Positions 53,868 to 61,152 of a stretch of DNA of 64,000 nt are shown here, piece after piece. Made by a program: the position numbers and the translations under genes. The stretch's first letter is position 1; each line of letters opens with the position of its first letter. Below the pieces are notes generated by a model, which was not told the DNA's origin, did no database searches, and saw only the letters and a list, made by a program, of their open reading frames with translations. Source of the stretch: Phototrophicus methaneseepsis. GTDB taxonomy: Bacteria > Chloroflexota > Anaerolineae > Aggregatilineales > Phototrophicaceae. Location of the stretch: assembly GCF_015500095.1 (NCBI RefSeq), contig NZ_CP062983.1, positions 2,170,001-2,234,000 of the forward strand. Reading direction: 5' to 3'.

Positions 53868-53906
53868 TAGTCAAACATACTTAGAGAACCTATAATGTTA
53901 TATAGG
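53868..53906 (+). promoter_or_regulatory. Promoter of the third sugar ABC locus with overlapping inverted repeat
   Basis: TAGTCA (53868-53873) and a perfect TATAAT (53891-53896) are 17 bp apart, a good sigma-70-type promoter. CCTATA (53889-53894) is repeated inverted as TATAGG (53901-53906), covering the -10, so a repressor could bind there. The transcript would have a leader of about 85 bases before the start codon at 53990. Confidence 0.65.
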
Positions 53907-53989
53907 AATCTAGAGTTGAGTTTAAAGCCAATTCTGGTTTCTATTCAAATTTAAGTATTTTGTTGATATTTATGGAGGCAATAAAGATT

Positions 53990-55264
53990 ATGAAGCGTTT
54001 TTCTATTTTCCTGCTTGTTTTTGCGGTCGCGCTGCTCAGCTTAATGCCTGCAGCTGCTCAGGATGAAGCCCCTTCTGGTGATCTGGAAATTTTCTCTTGG
54101 TGGGTTGGTGGTGGTGAGGCTGCTGGCCTTGAAGCACTCATCGAAGATTTTGCCGCGAAGTACCCTGATGTCAACGTGATCAATGCTGCTGTTGCTGGTG
54201 GTGCTGGCGTCAATGCGACAGCCGTCCTCACGTCTCGTATGCTCGGTGGTGATCCGCCGGATACCTTCCAATGGCATGCAGGCGAAGAACTCAGCTCCAT
54301 CTGGGTGCGAGCTGGCCTGCTGGAACCCCTGAATGATATGTACGAAGAAAATGGCTGGTTCGAGGCATTCCCACAAGGTTTGCTGGATCTCATCAGCGAT
54401 GATGAAGGCAATGTCTATGTGGTGCCGGTGAATATCCATCGCTCGAATGTGATGTGGTATGTACCGGGCAACCTGGAAGAATGGGGCGTCACGGTCCCGG
54501 CTTCCTGGGATGAATTCGTCAATGAAACCTGCCCGACGTTGCAAGAGCAGGGCGTAACCCCCATTTCCGTCGGCGAAACCTGGACGCAAGTCCATCTGTG
54601 GGAAAGTGTCGCCCTGGGCGTGCTTGGCCCAGAAGGTTATGCCGGCCTGTGGGATGGCTCTACGGATTGGACGAGCGACACGGTTACGAGTGTCTTCGAG
54701 ACATTTGGTCAGGTTCTGGATTGCGCCAATGAAGATATGAGTGCCTTGAGCTGGCAAGATGCCTCTCAAATGGTCGCAGAAGGCAGTGCTGCCTTCAACA
54801 TCATGGGCGACTGGGCCGCTGGCTTGTTCCTGGTGGACCTGGGCCTTGTGGCAGACGAAGGTTTCGCCTGGGCACCCAGCCCTGGTACAGAAGGCACTTT
54901 CATGATGCTCTCTGATACGTTTGGCCTGCCTGTTGGTGCGCCTAATGCAGGTGCTGTCCGCGCATGGCTGAACTACCTCGGCTCAGTAGAGGCACAGGAC
55001 ATCTTCAACCCGCTTAAGGGGTCCCTGCCTGCCAATACACAAGCCGATATCAGCAACGAAGAACTCTATAATGTTTACTTCCAGGATGCTTATAACGACT
55101 GGACCAGCAATGAGATCGCCGGTAGCCTGGCACATGGTGTCGTCGCATCCCGTGCCTTTATGAACGGCTTCAACGATATTATTGCATCCTTCGCTGCTGA
55201 CCATGATGCAACTTCAGCCGCAGCGAATGCGGCAATCCTTGGCCTACAGACAGGCGATTTTTAA
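53990..55264 (+). CDS. Sugar ABC transporter substrate-binding protein (family 1)
   Basis: 424 residues from the ATG at 53990. GGAGG at 53974-53978 lies about 11 bp upstream and overlaps an earlier in-frame ATG (53972), which is therefore rejected. The signal peptide ends at AAA/QDE with no lipobox. The mature domain starts LEIFSWWVGGGEAAGLEALIEDFAAKYPDV and contains GGDPPDTFQWHAGEEL, typical of glucose/mannose-type binding proteins (CUT1). A terminator-like hairpin follows before the permease genes. No glycosidase or regulator accompanies the locus, so the ligand is unknown; glucose or mannose is possible from the resemblance. Confidence 0.9.
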   Translation: MKRFSIFLLVFAVALLSLMPAAAQDEAPSGDLEIFSWWVGGGEAAGLEALIEDFAAKYPDVNVINAAVAGGAGVNATAVLTSRMLGGDPPDTFQWHAGEELSSIWVRAGLLEPLNDMYEENGWFEAFPQGLLDLISDDEGNVYVVPVNIHRSNVMWYVPGNLEEWGVTVPASWDEFVNETCPTLQEQGVTPISVGETWTQVHLWESVALGVLGPEGYAGLWDGSTDWTSDTVTSVFETFGQVLDCANEDMSALSWQDASQMVAEGSAAFNIMGDWAAGLFLVDLGLVADEGFAWAPSPGTEGTFMMLSDTFGLPVGAPNAGAVRAWLNYLGSVEAQDIFNPLKGSLPANTQADISNEELYNVYFQDAYNDWTSNEIAGSLAHGVVASRAFMNGFNDIIASFAADHDATSAAANAAILGLQTGDF

Positions 55265-55317
55265 TAGCTAAGTCTCTCTTAGGCTTACGGTAGCCCATTC
55301 ATGTCATCTGATTGATG

Positions 55318-55356
55318 AAAAAGTCCTGTGGCCGTCTGGTTTGCAGGACTTTTTTC
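55318..55356 (+). terminator. Terminator-like hairpin between binding protein and permeases
   Basis: AAAAAGTCCTG pairs with CAGGACTTTTT around a 15-base loop, with a T-run. It lies 54 bp past the binding-protein gene and 135 bp before the permease. Partial termination here would favour the binding protein over the membrane subunits. Confidence 0.85.
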
Positions 55357-55490
55357 AACTCATGGTCTGATCTGCTGGTTGCTGGCATGACAGACATGAC
55401 GCAGTATCCCAATGGATGGCTTCTGTGTGCATCGCCTCTGTGTGCACAGTATCTCAAAAAATAGAAAAAATAGTTCGAGAAGGTATTGCT

Positions 55491-56609
55491 ATGGGACGAG
55501 GAAAGCGCGACCGAATCGTCGCAATCTTGATGCTCTTACCATCGATTATCCTGCTGGCGATTTTTGTTTATTATTTTATTGGTAGCAATGTTTTAACTTC
55601 GCTGACGGATTCGAACGTTGTGCAGCGTTTGAGCCAACAGCCCGCTAATTACGTTGGCATGCAAAATTATGAATCGTTATTTACGGGCACGCTCAACGGT
55701 CGGTTTCGCATTGATATTATCAACACGATTTTTTTCACCGTGTTGTTTATTGCGGCATGTCTCTCTATCGGCTTACTGCTGGCGGTTTTGCTGGACCAGA
55801 AGATCAAAGGGGAGGCCATCTTCCGTACGATTTTCTTGTTCCCGATGGCGCTTTCTTTTGTGGTGACGGGCGTTATCTGGAAGTGGCTGTTTAATCCATC
55901 AAACGGCATCAATGTGCTGCCGACTTTTATCGGCTTGCCCCCTATTGATTTCGATTGGTTTATCAGTCAGGAGCGATGGTTTGAATTTAACTGGCAAGAT
56001 TTCCCCGTCATCGTCAGCATTGTGATCGCGGCGATTATCTTTGCTGTTGGCGTTTACTTTTTATATAAACAGCGCACCCCAACCGCTTATTACATCATTG
56101 GCTTTGCCCTGTTGATGAGCGTGTGGATTCTATTGGGTGGGGCCGCCAGCCTGAACGGCCTCGCACGGCAGGAGACGCATGGCTTTAATCTGGCATTGTT
56201 TGCGCTGGTAGTCGCGGCTACCTGGCAGATGTCTGGCTATACCATGGCAATGTACCTGGCGGGGCTGCGTGGCATCCCGGAAGAACTGCGCGAAGCGGCC
56301 CGTGTCGATGGCGCGGGCGAACTGGGCGTGTATCGCTATGTGGTCATGCCGATGCTTGCGCCGATTACCTTGAGTGCAATCATCATTCTGGGGCATATTT
56401 CTTTGAAGATATTCGACCTCGTCTTTGTGATGGGTGGCGGCGATAACTTGTTCATTGATATGCCCGGTATCAACATGTACTTTACGACCTTCCGCGGCCA
56501 GGAATTCGGCGTGGGTGCTGCGATTGCGACGATTATGCTCGTTATGGTGGCGACGGTGATTATCCCATACCTGGTTAGCAGCCTGCGCACTGAGGAGGTG
56601 AACTCATGA
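55491..56609 (+). CDS. Sugar ABC transporter permease with an extra membrane hairpin
   Basis: 372 residues from the ATG at 55491 (AGAAGG upstream); an in-frame start at 55416 lacks support. The core is a MalF/GtsB-type permease with the EAA loop IPEELREAARVDGAGELGVY. It is longer than its relatives because of an insertion at about residues 164-233, after WFISQERW and before the conserved ALVVAATWQMSGY. The insertion carries two extra hydrophobic helices (about 172-191 and 200-217). It shares ATGA with the next permease, so translation is coupled. No ATPase gene accompanies the pair. Confidence 0.88.
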   Translation: MGRGKRDRIVAILMLLPSIILLAIFVYYFIGSNVLTSLTDSNVVQRLSQQPANYVGMQNYESLFTGTLNGRFRIDIINTIFFTVLFIAACLSIGLLLAVLLDQKIKGEAIFRTIFLFPMALSFVVTGVIWKWLFNPSNGINVLPTFIGLPPIDFDWFISQERWFEFNWQDFPVIVSIVIAAIIFAVGVYFLYKQRTPTAYYIIGFALLMSVWILLGGAASLNGLARQETHGFNLALFALVVAATWQMSGYTMAMYLAGLRGIPEELREAARVDGAGELGVYRYVVMPMLAPITLSAIIILGHISLKIFDLVFVMGGGDNLFIDMPGINMYFTTFRGQEFGVGAAIATIMLVMVATVIIPYLVSSLRTEEVNS

Positions 56610-57508
56610 CCGCTGTATCCACTTCGGCCCCTGTATCGCCATCGCATGCGGCTCGCAACCGCCGCCTGGTGACGCTCCTCATCTACATTGTGCTGATCCT
56701 CTTCGCGCTCTTTTATTTGCTGCCTGTATTCCTTGTGCTGATTACCAGTTTTAAGAGCACTGAAAACGTTAGCCTGTCGCGCATGTGGGAACTGCCATCG
56801 ACGGTCTCGTTGCAGAGCTTTGAGGTGGCCTTTAACGAGCTGCGTTCTGGCCTTTTAAATAGTGTAGCCTTGGTGATTCCGGGTACGCTGTTCTCGTCTT
56901 TCCTGGGGTCAATCAATGGCTATGTGCTTTCTAAATGGCGCTTCCCTGGGGCGAATATTATCTTCCCGCTCATGCTTTTTGGGATGTTCATTCCCTATCA
57001 GTCGATCCTCATCCCACTGGCGGAATTCTTGCGTTCTGTTTGTGTGGTACCTGGTACGGGCGGCGCTGCCTGTGAAATGACGCTTTTTGGTAACTTATTG
57101 GGCCTTATCCTGACGCATGTAGTCTATGGCCTACCCATTACGACGCTGATTTTCCGTAATTACTATATGGAAGTCCCCGATGAAATGCTGGAAGCTGGCG
57201 CGATTGATGGGGCGGGCTTCTTTGGCCTGTATCGTCATATTGTTTTGCCCATTTCATTGCCGGGCTTTGTGGTCGTGATTATCTGGCAGTTTACGCAAAT
57301 CTGGAACGAATTCCTTTTCAGCGTCACCATTGCTCAGAACAGCCCAACGGTAACGGTTGCTTTGCAGAACCTCTCCGGCAGCCAGATTGTGCAATGGAAT
57401 GTGCAGATGGCGGCGGCCTTCCTGGCGGCGATTCCCACGCTGCTGGTTTATGTTTTACTGGGACGTTACTTCATTCGCGGGCTTCTCGCCGGGTCGATCA
57501 AAGGCTAG
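56606..57508 (+). CDS. Sugar ABC transporter permease (MalG type)
   Basis: 300 residues, starting in the ATGA overlap with the previous stop; GAGGAGGTG lies just upstream. Six helices start near residue 20, and the EAA loop reads VPDEMLEAGAIDGAGFFGLY. The end, LLVYVLLGRYFIRGLLAGSIKG, is typical of the MalG/GtsC group. Two cysteines in an extracytoplasmic loop (SVCVVPGTGGAACEM) might form a disulfide. The locus ends in a strong terminator. Confidence 0.9.
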   Translation: MTAVSTSAPVSPSHAARNRRLVTLLIYIVLILFALFYLLPVFLVLITSFKSTENVSLSRMWELPSTVSLQSFEVAFNELRSGLLNSVALVIPGTLFSSFLGSINGYVLSKWRFPGANIIFPLMLFGMFIPYQSILIPLAEFLRSVCVVPGTGGAACEMTLFGNLLGLILTHVVYGLPITTLIFRNYYMEVPDEMLEAGAIDGAGFFGLYRHIVLPISLPGFVVVIIWQFTQIWNEFLFSVTIAQNSPTVTVALQNLSGSQIVQWNVQMAAAFLAAIPTLLVYVLLGRYFIRGLLAGSIKG

Positions 57509-57550
57509 CAGTCGTTTTGCCCACGATCATAGGGGCATAAAAATGGGAAT

Positions 57551-57587
57551 AAAAAACGGCCCTGCCAGTTGGCAAGGCCATTTTTTT
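57551..57587. terminator. Bidirectional terminator
   Basis: GGCC-C-TGCC and GGCA-A-GGCC form the stem with a 4-base AGTT loop, flanked by an A-tract and seven T. It lies between the convergent permease and ammonium transporter genes and can serve both. Confidence 0.9.
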
Positions 57588-57618
57588 ATGTCTGTTTTTA
57601 TGTCTGATTGCGTAGTGG

Positions 57619-59028
57619 CTAATCGCCACCTTCGACGATAATTACTTCTTCAGGAATCGGCAGGATGTCAGGCCATACGGAAGCGCCATGTTCGTAGACA
57701 TCGATACCCACTTCGTCGGCTTTCGGATCGACACGCAGGCGGCCAATGGCCTTCAGACCGGCGTAGACGATCACGCTTGTGACTGTGACCCAGATGATGG
57801 TCGCGGCTGAGCCGATGAACTGGTTGACCAGAACATCCAGGCCACCACCAATCAGCAGGCTGGTGCTGCCGCCCATCAGTTCAGGCTGACCAACGATGCC
57901 AATCATCAGCGTACCGAAGATACCGCATGCGCCGTGTACAGCGAAGGCACCCACCGGGTCATCAATTTTGAGGGATTCGATCAGGTCAACAACCAGGATG
58001 ACCAGGACGCCAGCAATCGCGCCGATGACAACAGATGCCCACGGTGCGACGAAAGCACAGCCAGCTGTGATCGCGACCAGGCCAGCCAGGGAGCCGTTCA
58101 GGGTGATGCCGAGGTCCCATTTGCCAGTGCGGGCGAACATGAAGAACATGGCAGCAATCGTACCTGCGCAGGCGGCCAGGGTTGTGTTCACTGTGACCAA
58201 GCCCGTCAGGCCAGGATCGCCCATGCCCAGGGTTGAACCAGGGTTAAAGCCATACCAGCCGAACCACAGAATCATGGTACCGAGTGTTGCCAGGCCCAGG
58301 TTGTGCGGTTTGGGCATCTCGCCGAAGACGCGCCCAGCGCGGGGGCCAAGCATAATGGCACCGACCAGAGCTAGCACACCACCGACTGTGTGAACAACGG
58401 TGCTGCCTGCGAAGTCGAAGAAGCCACGTTCTGCCAGCCAACCGCCGCCCCAGATCCAATGGACAACGACAGGGTAGATGATGGCCCCAGCGATGATGCT
58501 GTAGATTACATCGCCGATGAAATCGGTGCGTTCTGCCATACCACCTGTTGCGATGGTACTGGCTGTCGCGGCAAAGGCAAACTGGAAGAAGAAGAGTGTG
58601 AAGATACTGAGGCCATCGCCACCGTAGACGACGGAACCATCAACAAATGAAACGGCATCGCTGAGGAAGAAATTGCTGGTGCCGAACAAGCCACCGGAGG
58701 ATGTACCGAATGCAATCCCGAAGCCAACGGCCCAGAAGGCCAGGCCGGTCAAGCCAGCATCCATAAAGTTTTCGAGCAAGGCATTAACAACGCCGGTGTG
58801 ACGGATGAAGCCCGCTTCCAGCATTGCGAAACCACACTGCATGAAAAACACAAGGAAAGCCGTAATGAGCACCCAGGTGGTATCCAACGAAACCTGGAGC
58901 GCTGTCACGGTTTCAGCGGTGACTGCGTCGTCCTGCGCACTGATGGTGGGCGCAAGGATGGCCATGATGAGGGCAGCAACTGCAATTGTGAGCAGACGTG
59001 TCCATGTACGTGATCTACGCCTTTTCAT
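57619..59028 (-). CDS. amt: Ammonium transporter (Amt family)
   Basis: 469-residue channel for ammonium/ammonia in the cytoplasmic membrane. A cleavable signal peptide (cleavage at ISA/QDD) precedes eleven helices, as in several bacterial Amt proteins. Hallmarks include VFFMQCGFAMLEAGFIR, FWAVGFGIAFG, and the two pore histidines in TVVHTVGGVLALVGA and FAVHGACGIFGTL. The C-terminal tail (DEVGIDVYEHGASVWPD) matches the Amt regulatory tail. No GlnK/PII gene is adjacent, which is unusual because amt and glnK are often paired. AGG close to the ATG supports the start. Confidence 0.95.
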   Translation of the reverse strand: MKRRRSRTWTRLLTIAVAALIMAILAPTISAQDDAVTAETVTALQVSLDTTWVLITAFLVFFMQCGFAMLEAGFIRHTGVVNALLENFMDAGLTGLAFWAVGFGIAFGTSSGGLFGTSNFFLSDAVSFVDGSVVYGGDGLSIFTLFFFQFAFAATASTIATGGMAERTDFIGDVIYSIIAGAIIYPVVVHWIWGGGWLAERGFFDFAGSTVVHTVGGVLALVGAIMLGPRAGRVFGEMPKPHNLGLATLGTMILWFGWYGFNPGSTLGMGDPGLTGLVTVNTTLAACAGTIAAMFFMFARTGKWDLGITLNGSLAGLVAITAGCAFVAPWASVVIGAIAGVLVILVVDLIESLKIDDPVGAFAVHGACGIFGTLMIGIVGQPELMGGSTSLLIGGGLDVLVNQFIGSAATIIWVTVTSVIVYAGLKAIGRLRVDPKADEVGIDVYEHGASVWPDILPIPEEVIIVEGGD

Positions 59029-59468
59029 AAGCCTACTTCCTTAGATAATGACTGCGAATCTTGCTGCAGAATGTGAATGTTGAGGTCAGTTTAACTCTCT
59101 CTAAGGAAGTATTCATGTCAACTTGTGATGAATTTTGAAGAATAGTTTTGGCGGAAGATAACAATGCATCAAAAGAAAGGGCATTTTTTGGTTATATTTA
59201 CCTGTATTTTTTGTCTTTTGATGTAATTCTCCAAAGAAGCTGTATTCTTTTTTATGTACTTTGCTAAATAGGCCATTATGCCTATTTTCAGGAATCAGGC
59301 TATTAAACAAAGTTTTTTGTTAGAATTGCTCAATAAGTTTTACAGGACCACAGTACTAAGCCCAATAAAGGCTTCTCATAATGTAATAGAGTGTTATTTG
59401 TGTATAAGCACATGTTAAAATACTACAAAAGGACTTTGTTAAGCTTGTTTGCTGTTAAGTTAGATATG
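59029..59468. other. AT-rich intergenic region
   Basis: About 440 bp upstream of amt with no gene seen on either strand. It is clearly more AT-rich than the surroundings, with many short A/T runs. It probably carries the amt promoter; no NtcA- or GlnR-type site was recognised. Confidence 0.45.
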
Positions 59469-59499
59469 AAAAAAGCACATCATTGCGATGTGCTTTTTT
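59469..59499 (-). terminator. Terminator of the peptidase/deacylase operon
   Basis: AAAAAAGCACATC pairs with GATGTGCTTTTTT around a 5-base loop, 29 bp past the deacylase stop codon. A/T tracts on both sides make it bidirectional. Confidence 0.92.
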
Positions 59500-59527
59500 G
59501 CTCGGTTACGATACTGAGTAAGGATGC

Positions 59528-61147
59528 TTAATCGCCCGTGTAACCCGGGCCTTTGACGAAGCGGCCTGGCTTTGCACCAGTATGCTCGCCCTCTGCAATG
59601 ACTTGCACCCCATTGACGAAGACGTGCTCCATACCCGTTGCATATTGTGCCGGGTTCTCAAAAGTGGCCGGTGCCGTGACATTGGCCGGGTCGAACACGA
59701 CGACATCAGCAAAGAAGCCTTCTTCCAGCTTGCCGCGCCTGGGTATACGCAGCACTTCCGCTGGTAAGGCCGCTAACCTGCGGATCGCTTCTTCAACAGG
59801 TACAAGGCCTTCTTGATAAGCGTAATAGCCTAAAAAGCGGGCGAAGGAGCCATAGGCACGGGGATGGGCATGTTCTTTTAAGAAGATGCCTTCTGGCGCT
59901 AGCGAGGGAGAATCTGAGCAGATGCTGACCCAGGGAATCTGGGCCTGACGCCGGATATTGGCTTCGTCAATCATGAAGTAAATCGCGCTGACGTTGCCTT
60001 TATCTTCAATGATGAGGTCCATAGCGGTATATTCTGGCTTGGTACCCCGTTCTTCAGCGACTTGTGCCAGCGTTTTCCCTACGTAGGGCTGCATTTCCGG
60101 TGAGTCAAAATCAACGAGCAGGATATTCTCAGGGCCACCTACCGCACGATACAGATTTTCCCAGCCTTCTGTGCTGGTATTCATCTCGATCTTGATTTGT
60201 TCGCGGAGTTCCGGGTCCTTGAGCCGCTCAATGAGCTTTTCCGTACCGCCATCGTGCACCCAGGGTGGGATCGTCGCCCGCAGGCCCGTGCTGCCTGCTG
60301 GATAAGTATACATATCCGCAGTGACTTCGTACCCTTCCGCCTGCGCCGCTTCGACCTTTTCAACCAGCCAATCCAGCTTGCCCCAGTTATCGCGCCCGGC
60401 GATCTTAAGGTGATAAATTTCGCCACGCACATTGGCATCGCGCACAATCGACAGGAATTCTTCCAACCCTTCTTCGATCGTATCGCCTTCGCTGCGCATA
60501 TGGGAGATATACAGGCCATCGTACTCCGCGACAACGCGGCATAGCTCTGTCAATTCTTCCGTGCTGGCATAGGCCCCAGGCGGGTAAATGAGCGCGGTAG
60601 ACATGCCGACCGCGCCTTCTTCCATGGCCTGCCGCACCATCTGCTTCATCTCTTCGAGTTCTTCCGGTGTGGCCGGACGGTCATCATAGCCGACGGTGTT
60701 CATACGCAGCAGGGAAGCGCCCACAAAAGAGGTGATGTTGGTCGAAATACCTCGGTCTTCCATAAATTGCAGGTATTCACCGAGTGTTTCCCATTCCAGC
60801 TTGGCCCCCATATTGCCGCGCATACTTTCCATCTCCGGGCGAGATTTTTCATTGACAGGCCCCATCGAGATGGCTTCGCCCACGACTTCCAACGTCACAC
60901 CCTGGCGGATGTCGCTCTGGGATTTACCATCAACGATGAGGGACACCACAGCCCAACTCAGCATATTGATGAAGCCTGGGGCGACGGCAAGCCCGCTTAC
61001 ATCAATTTCCTGTGCAGCGGTTTTATCGCTCAGGTTGCCGATAGCTGCAATGGTATCTCCCTGTAGGGCGATATCGCCTATGATGGGTGCCTCACCGGAC
61101 CCATCATAGAGCGTGCCGCCGCGCAGGATAACGTCATAATCTGGCAT
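59528..61147 (-). CDS. D-aminoacylase / N-acyl-D-amino-acid deacylase family protein
   Basis: 539 residues of the amidohydrolase superfamily (Amidohydro_3). It begins YDVILRGGTLYDGSGEAPIIGDIALQGD and ends with the second half of the small beta domain (FVNGVQVIAEGEHTGAKPGRFVKG). Such enzymes release D-amino acids from N-acyl forms or act on cyclic amides. The usual metal-binding HxH after APGFID is replaced by INMLSW, and the conserved VVGNCG by VVGEAI. Later ligands (ISHMRSEGD, YHLKIAGR, CSDSPSLAPEG) remain. It therefore has an altered metal site and may use a different mechanism. It follows the S9 peptidase by 5 bp in the same operon. Confidence 0.82.
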   Translation of the reverse strand: MPDYDVILRGGTLYDGSGEAPIIGDIALQGDTIAAIGNLSDKTAAQEIDVSGLAVAPGFINMLSWAVVSLIVDGKSQSDIRQGVTLEVVGEAISMGPVNEKSRPEMESMRGNMGAKLEWETLGEYLQFMEDRGISTNITSFVGASLLRMNTVGYDDRPATPEELEEMKQMVRQAMEEGAVGMSTALIYPPGAYASTEELTELCRVVAEYDGLYISHMRSEGDTIEEGLEEFLSIVRDANVRGEIYHLKIAGRDNWGKLDWLVEKVEAAQAEGYEVTADMYTYPAGSTGLRATIPPWVHDGGTEKLIERLKDPELREQIKIEMNTSTEGWENLYRAVGGPENILLVDFDSPEMQPYVGKTLAQVAEERGTKPEYTAMDLIIEDKGNVSAIYFMIDEANIRRQAQIPWVSICSDSPSLAPEGIFLKEHAHPRAYGSFARFLGYYAYQEGLVPVEEAIRRLAALPAEVLRIPRRGKLEEGFFADVVVFDPANVTAPATFENPAQYATGMEHVFVNGVQVIAEGEHTGAKPGRFVKGPGYTGD

Positions 61148-61152
61148 GACAG

